DNA of 64,000 nt from Robiginitalea myxolifaciens (GCF_900115205.1 NZ_FOYQ01000001.1:124001-188000), one strand, 5' to 3'. Positions 1 to 8,551 are shown, numbered from the stretch's first letter. Program-made: numbers and translations. The notes: a model not told the origin generated them from the sequence alone.

Positions 1-583
1 CAATATCGTAATCCACGGTTTGGGAAAAGCCTACGATACATCCTGTATCTACACGCAGGACTTCTCCTGGTTGTAATGTCTTTTTGGCAAGGGTACCGCC
101 TGCATGGACAAAGGCCATCCCATCACCTTCCAACTTCTGCATGATAAATCCTTCGCCGCCGAACAGCCCGCGTCCCAGTTTACGCGAAAACTCGATCCCG
201 ACACGCACCCCCTTCGCAGCGCATAAAAAGGCGTCTTTCTGACAGATAAATTTCCCGTTTTTCTCACTGAGATCGATAGCCACAATCTTACCAGGATATG
301 GCGAGGCAAAACTAACCTGTCGCTTCCCCTGGCCGACATTGTAAAAAGCGGTCATGAAAAGGCTTTCTCCTGTAAGAATTCGTTTTCCTGCTGAAAATAT
401 CTTACCGAAGACGCCGGTATCCTGCCCGGATCCATCTCCGAAGATGGTATCCATTTTTATGTCCGGATCCATCATCATAAAACTTCCTGCCTCAGCGATC
501 ACCCCTTCATTGGGATCCAGTTCAACAGAAACATATTGCATTTCTTCTCCGAAGATTTCATAGTCAATTTCGTGTGCGTTCAT
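1..583 (-). CDS. AIM24 / TIGR00266 family protein (3' end beyond the window)
   Basis: The minus strand is open from an ATG at 583 to the window edge, giving at least 194 residues with no stop, so the C-terminus is missing. The protein begins [20 protein letters not shown] and continues with [13 protein letters not shown], a long glycine-rich middle and [19 protein letters not shown]. This pattern of short beta strands with the GLFGGEG segment is typical of the TIGR00266/AIM24 family. The family is cytosolic, forms a beta-sandwich, and has no settled biochemical role in bacteria. No signal peptide or membrane segment is visible. The start is the first ATG, about 110 bases from the next gene. 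Confidence 0.85.
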   Translation of the reverse strand, partial: MNAHEIDYEIFGEEMQYVSVELDPNEGVIAEAGSFMMMDPDIKMDTIFGDGSGQDTGVFGKIFSAGKRILTGESLFMTAFYNVGQGKRQVSFASPYPGKIVAIDLSEKNGKFICQKDAFLCAAKGVRVGIEFSRKLGRGLFGGEGFIMQKLEGDGMAFVHAGGTLAKKTLQPGEVLRVDTGCIVGFSQTVDYDI

Positions 584-690
584 GTATTGAAGGTTATAAG
601 AGAGGTTAAACAAAATCTACCTATTAGTAGTCCAAACAGGGCCGATTGTTACGAAAATAAAGCGAAAAAATTGGGAAAGAGGTTTAGCCA

Positions 691-1071
691 CTAATCTTCA
701 GCTAACCACTTGATTGCCTTTTTCTTAGCCTTGAAGATTTTCATCTGATAGCCCAGTCGATTCAAGGCGGTCTGTGTAAATAATAGCTCGAGGTAGGACT
801 GTTCATCAGGAATACTAACTGCAAGGCGGCATTTTTTGCTCATTCCCAGGGATTCTGCTGAAGTCGTAAGTCGAAATTTACTGGTAAGGTCAATGGTTCC
901 TGCAAATGTCATCAAGACGTGGACGCGTTTCACGGCGTGCTGGGTAGCTAATTCAAAAACCTCTTTCCAGCGTTCAAGTGCCTCTTGCAGAGCTAGTTCC
1001 GGAATAACTTTAACATCGATAGTTATGTCCAGATAGTCTTGTTTGAAGTCGTGTGAAATTGTGTAAGGCAT
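691..1071 (-). CDS. STAS/SpoIIAA-like small protein
   Basis: This 126-residue protein has no signal peptide or membrane segment. A beta-alpha-beta pattern with the segment RVHVLMTFAGTIDLTSKFRL in the middle, followed by a strand with CRLAVSIPDE, resembles the STAS-like SpoIIAA fold found in many short Flavobacteriaceae proteins of unknown role. The C-terminus is basic (KIFKAKKKAIKWLAED). The start is an ATG at 1071. It reads in the same direction as both neighbours, with about 80-110 base gaps. The fold call is an inference from the pattern, and no function can be given. Confidence 0.6.
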   Translation of the reverse strand: MPYTISHDFKQDYLDITIDVKVIPELALQEALERWKEVFELATQHAVKRVHVLMTFAGTIDLTSKFRLTTSAESLGMSKKCRLAVSIPDEQSYLELLFTQTALNRLGYQMKIFKAKKKAIKWLAED

Positions 1072-1154
1072 CCCCTATTACCTTAAGATTCACATTAATT
1101 TAGTTAATTTTTTGAATATATGCTAATCCTTATAAGGAAACGGGTGAGAATATC

Positions 1155-1613
1155 TTAATTTTGTTTAACCTTTAAGGTCCATTCAAAATCGAAGGTACTC
1201 ACTACATCTCCGGCCTGATCCTTCCCTATCGCTTGCATCCAGACTGTTTGTCCTTCCCCGGTTTCAATAGTCCTGGAAATGGCCTGTTGTAGTTTATCCC
1301 CGTCCGGGCAAATGAAGTTTATCCGTCCGGTAGCCTTTTTAGAGAAGTTCGCTTTGTTGTTGAGGACCAGCATCGAGATCCGTTTCCCGCTCTTGCGAAT
1401 GTGGTAGATGACCAGAGCGCCTGTGGCGAATTCCGCAGCCATCCCCTGTACGGCCCAAAACATGGATTTAAAGGGATTTTGGTTCATCCAGCGATGCTTT
1501 ACTGAAGTAACAGACGTCGTTCCATCCATAGATTTCAGGCGCACCCCGCAAATCCAGGCGGAGGGTAATTTCAGCATCATAAAGGTATTGTAAGAGCGCT
1601 CAAGCTTTGCCAT
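1155..1613 (-). CDS. DUF4442 domain (hotdog-fold, thioesterase-like) protein
   Basis: This 152-residue protein has WICGVRLKSMDG near residue 20, then HRWMNQNPFKSMFWAVQGMAAE, the arrangement of the DUF4442 family. That family has a hotdog fold related to acyl-CoA and acyl-ACP thioesterases. The conserved NPF-S-F/Y-A-Q-M-AAE segment would form the central helix of the fold. No catalytic assignment is possible by eye, since DUF4442 proteins have no agreed substrate. It is cytosolic, with no signal peptide. It starts with ATG at 1613, and its promoter region faces that of the DUF4870 gene, so the two genes are divergent. Confidence 0.75.
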   Translation of the reverse strand: MAKLERSYNTFMMLKLPSAWICGVRLKSMDGTTSVTSVKHRWMNQNPFKSMFWAVQGMAAEFATGALVIYHIRKSGKRISMLVLNNKANFSKKATGRINFICPDGDKLQQAISRTIETGEGQTVWMQAIGKDQAGDVVSTFDFEWTLKVKQN

Positions 1614-1703
1614 CTGTTGTATTCAGGGGGTTTAACGCCTCTAAGGTATCACTTTCTCAGGACATATTAATTGTTAATTATATGTTAATTTTAAGTACTA
1701 TGT

Positions 1704-1736
1704 TTTGCATAATACCTTCTTTTGGATATATATTTG
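1704..1736 (+). promoter_or_regulatory. Bacteroidota-type promoter upstream of the DUF4870 gene
   Basis: A TTTG (-33 element) at 1704-1707 is separated by 21 bases from TATATTTG at 1729-1736, an exact match to the Bacteroidota -7 element TAnnTTTG. Transcription should begin near 1742, a few bases before the ATG at 1756, leaving a very short leader. This favours the 1756 start over an upstream in-frame ATG at 1705, which would lie inside the promoter. Confidence 0.65.
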
Positions 1737-1755
1737 CATAAGAAATAACTATGCC

Positions 1756-2235
1756 ATGACAGAGACACTGAGCAAACACGAACGAAATCTGGGAGCTATC
1801 ATCCACGGTTCTACCTTAAGCAGGTTCTTTATTCCCTTTGGTCAATTCCTGATTCCACTGGTACTCTGGTTATCGAACCGGAATCAATATGAATTTGTGG
1901 ATTACCATGGGAAGCAAGCCCTGAATTTTCAGATCAGTATGACCTTGTACAGTTTTATAGCCGGGCTTATTTCGATACCCTTCTTTATTACCTGGCTACC
2001 CGGATTCTTGAGAAGAGGCGATGTCAATTGGAGTATTAGCTCTGACGACTTCTTCTTTTTCGATTTCGGACCGGATTGGTTCAGCGATTCTTTTGCCTGG
2101 TGGCCACTGGGTATTACCGGGCTCATCGGAGTAGCGCTGTTCATCATAAACATTGTGTTTACGATCAAGGCAACCATGGAAACCAATGAGGGCAAATATT
2201 TCCGATATCCCCTCACTATAAAATTCATCCGATGA
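1756..2235 (+). CDS. DUF4870 domain-containing membrane protein
   Basis: This 159-residue membrane protein begins MTETLSKHERNLGAIIHGST. It contains the DUF4870 signature: a first hydrophobic segment (FFIPFGQFLIPLVLWL), then YEFVDYHGKQALNFQISM, then two more membrane segments. In this family the HGKQALNFQ motif lies between helices 1 and 2. An acidic and aromatic loop around residues 90-115 (DDFFFFDFGPDWF) separates the last two helices. Function is unknown. The start at 1756 is preferred because a consensus promoter sits over the region of the earlier in-frame ATG. Its stop overlaps the ATG of the next gene (ATGA), so the two are probably translationally coupled. Confidence 0.85.
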   Translation: MTETLSKHERNLGAIIHGSTLSRFFIPFGQFLIPLVLWLSNRNQYEFVDYHGKQALNFQISMTLYSFIAGLISIPFFITWLPGFLRRGDVNWSISSDDFFFFDFGPDWFSDSFAWWPLGITGLIGVALFIINIVFTIKATMETNEGKYFRYPLTIKFIR

Positions 2236-2690
2236 TACGCACCAGACACATTTTATTATTCATCGCCATTGTCCTAGGGGTACTGGTGGAAGCCTTTGCA
2301 CAGGTTGCACCGGATTCCAAATTATACCGCACCATTGCCGAGTTAGATAAAGAATATTTTGACGCTTACAACGAATGTGATATGGAAACCCAGGCCCGGT
2401 TACTGAACGAAGACCTGGAGTTTTACCACGACATGGGAGGCGTAAGCACAGACAAGGATGAAGTCGTGGAAAGCATTCTTCAGAATATCTGCGGAAAGGT
2501 TAGCAGGGAACTGGTTCCTGAAAGCTTTGAGGTACACGAAATCAAAGACTTCGGAGCTGTGGCTATGGGTTACCATAAATTCTTCAACAGCGAAGAACCC
2601 GATGCCATCTCCACTCCCAGCCGCTTTGTAGTAGTATACAAGAACGATAATTCCACCTGGTCTATTTACCGGGTTATTAGCCTGCATTAG
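2232..2690 (+). CDS. Secreted NTF2-like (DUF4440/SnoaL type) protein
   Basis: The gene encodes 152 residues with an N-terminal signal peptide (TRHILLFIAIVLGVLVEAFA, cleavage probably before QVAPDS). The mature part has a cone-like NTF2 pattern: a first helix IAELDKEYFDAYNECDME, then LNEDLEFYHDMGG, and a C-terminal strand pair RFVVVYKNDNSTWSIYRVISLH. DUF4440/SnoaL-like proteins of this kind are common in Flavobacteriaceae, with no uniform catalytic role. The ATG overlaps the upstream stop codon, placing it in one operon with the DUF4870 gene. Export to the periplasm is inferred. Confidence 0.75.
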   Translation: MIRTRHILLFIAIVLGVLVEAFAQVAPDSKLYRTIAELDKEYFDAYNECDMETQARLLNEDLEFYHDMGGVSTDKDEVVESILQNICGKVSRELVPESFEVHEIKDFGAVAMGYHKFFNSEEPDAISTPSRFVVVYKNDNSTWSIYRVISLH

Positions 2691-2727
2691 CCGGCCTTAT
2701 AGTTTATTCATCAATCAAAATCTAATC

Positions 2728-2784
2728 ATGAAAAATGCAAACGAACAGTTAACCCCAGCCTCCCGGTGTAAGCCGGGATTATAG
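2728..2784 (+). promoter_or_regulatory. Leader hairpin with an 18-codon ORF before padR
   Basis: Between the NTF2-like gene and padR, an ATG at 2728 opens an 18-codon frame (MKNANEQLTPAS...) ending at TAG 2784. Within it, TCCCGG at 2761-2766 and CCGGGA at 2773-2778 form a perfect 6-bp GC-rich stem with a 6-base loop. There is no downstream T run, so it is not a convincing terminator. It could be a leader or attenuator-like element for padR, or chance. Confidence 0.3.
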
Positions 2785-2805
2785 GCCGAAAAAGCGAAAG
2801 AAATT

Positions 2806-3147
2806 ATGAACATTGAGAATACCAAAGCACAAATGCGGAAAGGGGTCCTGGAGTACTGCATCCTCTCTATTATACGGGAGGAAGACAAGTACGCTTCAGA
2901 AATCCTGGGCCAACTTAAAGACGCTAAAATGCTGGTCGTGGAGGGGACGATTTATCCACTGCTGACCCGCCTCAAGAATGCCGGTTTGCTCTCGTATCGC
3001 TGGGAAGAGTCTACGTCAGGACCACCCCGCAAGTATTACGGACTCACCGAGACAGGGAAAGTGTTCCTTAAAGAATTAAACACTACCTGGGACGAATTAC
3101 GGACCGCCGTAAATGTGGTAACCCAAGCAAAATCAACAACAAAATGA
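2806..3147 (+). CDS. PadR family transcriptional regulator
   Basis: This 113-residue protein is a single winged-helix domain of the PadR type. Helix 1 is MRKGVLEYCILSIIREEDKY, the recognition region is VEGTIYPLLTRLKNAGLL, and the wing is YRWEESTSGPPRKYYGLTETGK. These are strongly conserved PadR features, including the PPRKYY wing. It lacks the long C-terminal dimerisation domain of PadR subfamily 1, so it belongs to the short subfamily. Its stop overlaps the ATG of the PspC gene (ATGA). PadR-PspC pairing is frequent in Bacteroidota and suggests autoregulation of an envelope-response operon; that last step is inference. Confidence 0.93.
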   Translation: MNIENTKAQMRKGVLEYCILSIIREEDKYASEILGQLKDAKMLVVEGTIYPLLTRLKNAGLLSYRWEESTSGPPRKYYGLTETGKVFLKELNTTWDELRTAVNVVTQAKSTTK

Positions 3148-4877
3148 ACAAGACAGTCAATATAAATCTGGCCAATATGCTTTTTCACATCGATGAAAAC
3201 GCATATAACAAGCTGCAACGTTACCTCGAGGCTGTTCGACGCTCTTTCTCTGGCACCAAGGGAAGCGATGAAATTATCGCCGATATCGAGGCCCGGATTG
3301 CCGAGCTTTTTTACGAAAAAATGGAAAACGAACGCCAGGTCATTACCGAAAAAGAGGTAGACGAGGTGATCGCTATTATGGGGCAACCCGAAGACTATCA
3401 GATCGACGAGGACATCTTCCAGGATGCGCCCGGAGGTGGATCTTCCCGTGGCCCGGCTTCGCGAGCCAAGAAGCTCTATCGCGATATCGACCGTAAATAT
3501 ATCGGTGGGGTGTGTGCCGGCCTTGAATACTATCTCGGCATCGATGCACTCTGGATTCGCCTGATCTTTATTTTACTGGCAGTATTTACCGGATTCGGGT
3601 TTATTGCCTACATCCTGTTATGGATTCTGGTCCCCGAAGCTGCCTCTACGGCGCAAAAATTGGATATGACCGGGGAACCCGTGAACATCAGCAATATCGA
3701 GCGGAAGGTTAAGGAGGGTTTTGAGACCGTTGCCGACCGGGTTAAAAGTGTAGACTACGACGAAGTAGGACGCAAGGTAAAAAGCGGGGGATCCAGCTTT
3801 TTTGATACCCTGGGAGACGTAATTATGTTCTTTTTCAAGGTCATTGGAAAGTTCGTCGGAATCCTGCTGATCATAATCGGGGCTGTTTCCCTGATTGCCA
3901 CGACCATAGCCCTGTTTACTGTGGGCCTCGTTGATAACGTACACATTCCTGGTGTCGATATCATCGGTATCCTCAATGCCACAGAGACTCCCGTTTGGCT
4001 GCTGAGCTTCCTTATTTTCCTGGCATTTGCCATCCCGTTCTTCTTCCTGATGTATCTGGGATTGAAAATTCTGGTAGGAAACCTGAAATCCATTGGGAAT
4101 ATCGCCAAGTTCTCCCTGCTCGGCCTGTGGCTTATCGCCATTATTTCCCTGGCTGTGCTCAGTATCCGACAGGCTTCGGCCCATGCGTATACCGGTAGTG
4201 TCACCCAGCGGGATTCCCTGGCCATTACCTCGGTAGACAGCCTGCACATCCGCTTCAATGCGGCCGAGAATGCCTATGAAAGTGGTCCGGTAATCGCCGG
4301 CATGAAAATCCGATACGATGAGAACGATCAGCCCATGCTCTATGCCGATGATCTGTTATTAGACATCCGCAAGGCCGATGATTCGGTTGCCACGCTGCGT
4401 ATCCGCAAGGATGCCGATGGGAGAAGCTATGAGGATGCACGGGATCGGGCCGGAAAGATCAATTACAACTATGCCCTTACCGGGACTACCCTGAACCTGG
4501 ATAATTATTTCACCACTGATGTGAAGAATAAAGTTCGGGATCAGGAGATGCGGCTAACGCTGTACCTGCCCGAGGGAACCTATGTAAGTTTTGATCGTTC
4601 CGCTCGCAACTATATCGGCAGGAGGACTTCTACCGATCGCGACATGTATCGCAAGGACATCGCCGAGCACGCCTGGATTATGGGTGCGGACGGACGCCTG
4701 CAATGCCAGGAGTGTCCTGAGGAGCTAAACGACCGGGATTGGGACGATGAGGAAGGCGACAACCGAATCATCATCGACGAAAACGGTGTCGACATTGATC
4801 TTAACGATAATGACGACAGCTTTAAAATGAAAATTGACGAGAACGGGGTACAGATAAAAGCCGATGAAGGCAGATAA
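3144..4877 (+). CDS. PspC domain membrane protein
   Basis: The gene encodes 577 residues. The first 90 are a soluble alpha-rich domain (MNKTVNINLANMLFHIDENA onward) usual for Bacteroidota PspC proteins. The PspC domain follows at about 108-170, with KLYRDIDRKYIGGVCAGLEY and two hydrophobic helices ending LLWILVPEA. Several more membrane segments lie at about 225-345. The C-terminal 220 residues are soluble and beta-rich, with a very acidic tail (DRDWDDEEGDNRIIIDENG). PspC relatives sense or stabilise the inner membrane under stress. It is coupled to padR by an ATGA overlap and followed by a secreted DUF2807 protein, so the three probably form an envelope-stress unit. Confidence 0.9.
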   Translation: MNKTVNINLANMLFHIDENAYNKLQRYLEAVRRSFSGTKGSDEIIADIEARIAELFYEKMENERQVITEKEVDEVIAIMGQPEDYQIDEDIFQDAPGGGSSRGPASRAKKLYRDIDRKYIGGVCAGLEYYLGIDALWIRLIFILLAVFTGFGFIAYILLWILVPEAASTAQKLDMTGEPVNISNIERKVKEGFETVADRVKSVDYDEVGRKVKSGGSSFFDTLGDVIMFFFKVIGKFVGILLIIIGAVSLIATTIALFTVGLVDNVHIPGVDIIGILNATETPVWLLSFLIFLAFAIPFFFLMYLGLKILVGNLKSIGNIAKFSLLGLWLIAIISLAVLSIRQASAHAYTGSVTQRDSLAITSVDSLHIRFNAAENAYESGPVIAGMKIRYDENDQPMLYADDLLLDIRKADDSVATLRIRKDADGRSYEDARDRAGKINYNYALTGTTLNLDNYFTTDVKNKVRDQEMRLTLYLPEGTYVSFDRSARNYIGRRTSTDRDMYRKDIAEHAWIMGADGRLQCQECPEELNDRDWDDEEGDNRIIIDENGVDIDLNDNDDSFKMKIDENGVQIKADEGR

Positions 4878-4890
4878 TTACAGTTCAGTC

Positions 4891-4932
4891 CCGGCTTTTT
4901 ACAATTCAGTAATTCCTATTGTGGAAAGCCGG
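4891..4932 (+). promoter_or_regulatory. Large intercistronic hairpin between the PspC and DUF2807 genes
   Basis: CCGGCTTT (4891-4898) pairs with AAAGCCGG (4925-4932) and ACAAT (4901-4905) with ATTGT (4918-4922). The TT/GG positions between them can form wobble pairs, giving about 15 bp of stem around a 12-base loop. No T run follows, so termination on the plus strand is unlikely. An mRNA-stability or processing role between the two genes is possible but unproven. Confidence 0.4.
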
Positions 4933-5025
4933 CAACGCTAACGTTCTTTGAAACAGCAAATAATTCAACAACAAATAACAATCAGTAAGGGATCATCCCG
5001 CAAAAACCATCAAAAAACGAAAATC

Positions 5026-5748
5026 ATGACAACACTAGCTAGATTTACCATCGCAATTTTACTGGCAATCCTTACTTCCTCCTGTATGCTCGATGTGAAC
5101 TGGGGATCAGGAAAGCGAGGCAACGGAGTAGTCGTAGACGAAAATCGCACCGTGTCGGAGTCCTTTACCGCCGTAGCGGCCTCTGAAGGCCTGGATGTAT
5201 ATGTAACCCAGGGATCCGATTTTGAAATCCGCGTCGAAGCCGACGAAAATATCATTGATCTGATCGGCACCGATATTAAGGATGGAAAACTAAAAATCCA
5301 TGCGATCGAGAACATCGGCCGGGCAACGAAGAACATCTACGTAACCCTTCCGGAAGTTACAGCCCTGTCTTCATCGAGCGGAGCTGACCTGAATGGAAAA
5401 GGAGTCATCGAAGCCGGAAAAGTACGCCTCCATGCCAGCAGCGGAGCCGATCTTCGGGTAGAGTTGAATGCCGACGAAATCGAAGCGGATTGCAGTAGCG
5501 GAGCAGACATTCGACTGGCCGGACGCACCAACCTGTTGTATGCCGATGCCAGCAGTGGATCTGACATCAAAGCGGCAGATATGGAGTCACGGGTATGCAA
5601 TGCTCAGGCGAGCAGCGGTGCAGACATCCGGGTATACGTTACCGAGAGTCTTACCGCCGACGCCAGTAGTGGTGCCGATATCCGATACAGTGGAGATGCC
5701 AGCGTAGAATCGCGTAAATCTGCCTCTGGTAGCGTATCAAAATACTAA
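5026..5748 (+). CDS. Head-GIN / DUF2807 beta-helix lipoprotein
   Basis: This is a 240-residue lipoprotein: a hydrophobic signal ends in the lipobox LTSSC, with the lipidated cysteine at residue 21. The mature part is a DUF2807 (putative auto-transporter adhesin, head GIN) domain. It carries six copies of an SSGAD-type turn (SSGADL, SSGADI, SSGSDI) spaced about 20-24 residues, as expected for stacked rungs of a right-handed beta-helix. The start at 5026 was chosen over an in-frame ATG at 4948 because only this one places the signal peptide at the N-terminus. It follows the PspC gene, as it often does in this phylum. It is anchored in the envelope, with no known enzymatic role. Confidence 0.88.
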   Translation: MTTLARFTIAILLAILTSSCMLDVNWGSGKRGNGVVVDENRTVSESFTAVAASEGLDVYVTQGSDFEIRVEADENIIDLIGTDIKDGKLKIHAIENIGRATKNIYVTLPEVTALSSSSGADLNGKGVIEAGKVRLHASSGADLRVELNADEIEADCSSGADIRLAGRTNLLYADASSGSDIKAADMESRVCNAQASSGADIRVYVTESLTADASSGADIRYSGDASVESRKSASGSVSKY

Positions 5749-5790
5749 CAACCCAGCCAATATTCATCAGTCAACCACTTAAGGCGGAAA

Positions 5791-5817
5791 CCCCTGTCAG
5801 CAATGACCGGGGTTTTT
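5791..5817 (+). terminator. Intrinsic terminator after the DUF2807 gene
   Basis: CCCCTGTCA and TGACCGGGG form a stem with one mismatch around a GCAA loop, followed directly by TTTTT at 5813-5817. It closes the padR-PspC-DUF2807 unit. Confidence 0.85.
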
Positions 5818-5835
5818 GTATTACATTAGCTTACC

Positions 5836-6885
5836 ATGAATATTCAGCTATACCAGTACACCTTGCCCCTGCAACACACCTTCGGGATTTCCCGGGAGCG
5901 TTACGATACTCAGGATACCCTGATTGTTTGCCTCGAATACCAGGGCAAAACCGGATATGGGGAGGCTACCTCTAATCCATACTACCAAATTACTGTAGAT
6001 TCCCTGAAACAGGAAATAGAGGCCCTGAGGAACGCTATCGCCGGTTTCGAAGTACCGCTGCAGGGTCCGAAAGCAGATTCCGATCTGGCATTCCCCCTGC
6101 AATTCGAGAAGTGGCTGCGCACCCAGGAGCTCTCGAACTTTGCGCGCTGTGCGCTGGACCTGGCCTGTTGGGACTTGTACGGGAAAACCCTTGGGAAGCC
6201 CCTGTACCAAATTTGGGGCACTGAGCTGGGCAATCTCCCTATTTCCAATTTTACCATTGGTTTGGATAGCCCGGAAGTAATGGTGGCCAAGATGAAAGAA
6301 AAGCCCTGGCCCATTTATAAAATTAAGTTGGGGACGTCGAATGATGTGGGTATAGTCACAGAACTACGCAAACATACCGATGCGGTTTTCCGGGTAGATG
6401 CGAATTGCGCCTGGACGGCGGAGGAGACAATCGAAAACGCCCGCGCCTTAAAAGAATTAGGGGTGGAATTTATCGAACAACCGCTAAAGGCCGATGATTG
6501 GGAGGGCATGGAGCTTGTTGCGCATAAAAGCGAACTGCCGATAATCGCCGATGAGAGTTGTATCGTAGAAACCGATGTGGCGCGCTGTGCCCTGCATTTT
6601 CATGGGATTAATATCAAACTAACTAAATGCGGGGGCCTGAGTCCGGCCCTGCGGATGATCCGGGAAGCCCGGGAATTGGGTCTTAAAGTCATGGTCGGAT
6701 GCATGACGGAATCCTCGGTAGGTATTTCGGCTATTGCACAATTACTCCCACAACTCGACTATGTGGATATGGATGGAGCCCTGCTACTTCGGGAAGATAT
6801 TGCGACAGGTGTAAAATTACTGGAGGATGCGACTGTAGTCTATCCCAATGCACCGGGAAGTGGTGTTGAACTCCTTGCCCGATGA
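5836..6885 (+). CDS. Dipeptide epimerase (L-Ala-D/L-Glu epimerase type, enolase superfamily)
   Basis: This is a 349-residue member of the mandelate racemase/muconate-lactonising subgroup. Visible catalytic elements are the KxK pair K162/K164 in YKIKLG, metal ligands D188 (RVDAN), E214 (FIEQP) and D239 (IADES), and the second base K264 in KLTKCGG. The D311-x-D313 pair in VDMDGALL is the site that binds the dipeptide amino group in characterised L-Ala-D/L-Glu epimerases. The enzyme should epimerise murein-derived or other dipeptides in the cytosol. Its stop overlaps the start of the next gene (ATGA), indicating coupled expression. The substrate may differ from Ala-Glu, as this family varies widely. 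Confidence 0.9.
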   Translation: MNIQLYQYTLPLQHTFGISRERYDTQDTLIVCLEYQGKTGYGEATSNPYYQITVDSLKQEIEALRNAIAGFEVPLQGPKADSDLAFPLQFEKWLRTQELSNFARCALDLACWDLYGKTLGKPLYQIWGTELGNLPISNFTIGLDSPEVMVAKMKEKPWPIYKIKLGTSNDVGIVTELRKHTDAVFRVDANCAWTAEETIENARALKELGVEFIEQPLKADDWEGMELVAHKSELPIIADESCIVETDVARCALHFHGINIKLTKCGGLSPALRMIREARELGLKVMVGCMTESSVGISAIAQLLPQLDYVDMDGALLLREDIATGVKLLEDATVVYPNAPGSGVELLAR

Positions 6886-7964
6886 CACTCGAAATAAACC
6901 AATTTCCAGGGGCAGCTTTTCAGGATGGGTTCCGGGATTATCTGAACTTCGCCGGTACGGCCTACCTGGCCATGCAAGCTCAGCCCTATTTTCAGGATGC
7001 CATTGCCCGATATACCAAACAATGGGGAACCCATTGGGGCGCATCGCGCATCGGCAATCTGCAATTGGGAATTTTTGCCCGGGTCGAAAGTGAAATAGCG
7101 CAATGGACGGGAGCAGCGACTGCCCTGACCCTATCCTCGGGATTCCTGGCTGCACGGCTCCTGATTGAATCCAGCCTTTCGCAAGGGTTTACTTTGTATT
7201 ACGCCCCGTCTACCCATGCGGCCTTATTGCCCCCTGGGGCTACCCGGTATTCGAATTGGAAGCAGTTAGTAGAGGCCATGCTTAACCAATTAAAATCCAA
7301 TGATGAAGCCCGACCAGCGCTGGTTTGCGATACCCTGGATTTTGAGCAAGGACCGATCCCACTTACTGAATCCCTGCAACGCAGCGGGTTCCTTGCGCAA
7401 ATGGCACCACACCTCAACCAAATTGCATTGATTGCGGATGATTCCCACGGATTGGGGATCCTGGGACTAAAGGGCAGCGGTTTGTACCGGGAGTTGGCGG
7501 GATTCGGTTTTTCCCAGGTGTCCGTTTGCGCCTCCCTCGGAAAAGCCATGGGGATTCCGGCAGGGGTAATTCTGGGACCTGCGGAGCAACAACTGCTACT
7601 CAAAGAACACCCCCTGTTTGTTGGTGCCAGCCCTTGTGCTCCCGGCCCACTGGCCGCCCTGGGCGAAGGGTTGCAAAAAGGGTGGTATTTCAGACAACTT
7701 CAGCGCCTGCAAAAGAATTGCAACTATTTCGAAGGGTTAGTCCGCGGTATGCACGGCTTAAACAGCTTTCCCGACTATCCTGTATTTACATTTTCCAACC
7801 CGAAGCTGGCCGAATATTTGCTTGCAAATGGAATGGTAATTACCCACTTCAGGTATCCGGCAGAAGCCAGCGATGATTCGCGGAGCAGGATTGTAATTCA
7901 TGCCGGACATAGCCAAGCCCAGCTGACCCTGCTTGGGCAGGCCATCTCCAGTTACGGCAAATAA
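6882..7964 (+). CDS. Alpha-oxoamine-synthase-like PLP enzyme (fold type I aminotransferase)
   Basis: This is a 360-residue PLP-dependent fold-type I protein. SLGKA at 218-222 supplies the Schiff-base lysine K221, and the DDSHG segment (186-190) gives the cofactor-binding aspartate and the histidine two residues on, as in 8-amino-7-oxononanoate and 2-amino-3-ketobutyrate synthases. It is shorter than typical BioF or Kbl (about 390), and its N-terminal region is divergent. It overlaps the epimerase gene by ATGA. No biotin or threonine-degradation gene is adjacent, so the reaction probably uses another amino acid or acyl partner connected with the epimerase. That is inference from context. Confidence 0.85.
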   Translation: MTLEINQFPGAAFQDGFRDYLNFAGTAYLAMQAQPYFQDAIARYTKQWGTHWGASRIGNLQLGIFARVESEIAQWTGAATALTLSSGFLAARLLIESSLSQGFTLYYAPSTHAALLPPGATRYSNWKQLVEAMLNQLKSNDEARPALVCDTLDFEQGPIPLTESLQRSGFLAQMAPHLNQIALIADDSHGLGILGLKGSGLYRELAGFGFSQVSVCASLGKAMGIPAGVILGPAEQQLLLKEHPLFVGASPCAPGPLAALGEGLQKGWYFRQLQRLQKNCNYFEGLVRGMHGLNSFPDYPVFTFSNPKLAEYLLANGMVITHFRYPAEASDDSRSRIVIHAGHSQAQLTLLGQAISSYGK

Positions 7965-8104
7965 GGCAAATCTCCGATTGGGTTTTACTTAATATTTTAG
8001 CATTTTTGCCTTTATATCCTTAAGTTTTTACCGTTTACCGTGCCATATTTTCATTATTTATCGTATCTTTTTAACACTTTTAAGATGTTCAAAACACCAA
8101 CCCT

Positions 8105-8551
8105 ATGAAGAAAATATTTGGCACCCTACTGTTAATTGCCGCCTTCGTGTCCCTGGCTGCAACGAGCATCTCAACTCCTCCCCCAATGCATAGCCTGGAA
8201 GGAACCTGGGAATTACAGAGTTTTTGCAACTATGACAGCAATGAAGTGGCGGATACAATTAAGCCGGTAGATGGATACCGGCAGGTAAAAATGTACTATG
8301 ACGGCCATGTGATGTGGTCCAGAACCGATCCCAATGATACCATTGGGCGATTTGGTTATGGACAGTATCAAATCACTATGGACGAACTCATCGAAGTAAT
8401 CGAATACGGAGATTACTATTTTATGGAAAACCTGGGATCGAACCGCGAATTCCGATTTGAACTGGTAGTAGGTGATGGCACCTACAGTCAGATCACTATC
8501 GACGAAGAAGGAAAGCGGACGTTTTCGGAAAACTACAAAAGGGTCGAATAA
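8105..8551 (+). CDS. Secreted lipocalin-like hypothetical protein
   Basis: The gene encodes 148 residues with a signal peptide (MKKIFGTLLLIAAFVSLAAT). The mature part starts with LEGTWELQSFCNYDSN, a GTW motif seen at the first strand of lipocalin-like domains. Alternating strands follow, such as QVKMYYDGHVMWSRT and EFRFELVVGDGTYSQIT. This fits a small periplasmic beta-barrel of unknown ligand. It follows the epimerase pair after a 140-base AT-rich gap, so it probably has its own promoter (TATCTTTT near 8065 is a one-mismatch -7 element). No function is assigned. Confidence 0.7.
   Translation: MKKIFGTLLLIAAFVSLAATSISTPPPMHSLEGTWELQSFCNYDSNEVADTIKPVDGYRQVKMYYDGHVMWSRTDPNDTIGRFGYGQYQITMDELIEVIEYGDYYFMENLGSNREFRFELVVGDGTYSQITIDEEGKRTFSENYKRVE

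Noticed and set aside
3618-4247. Long antisense ORF inside the PspC gene
   Set aside because: It runs opposite to membrane helices of a well supported gene, has biased glutamine and asparagine content, and shows no motif.
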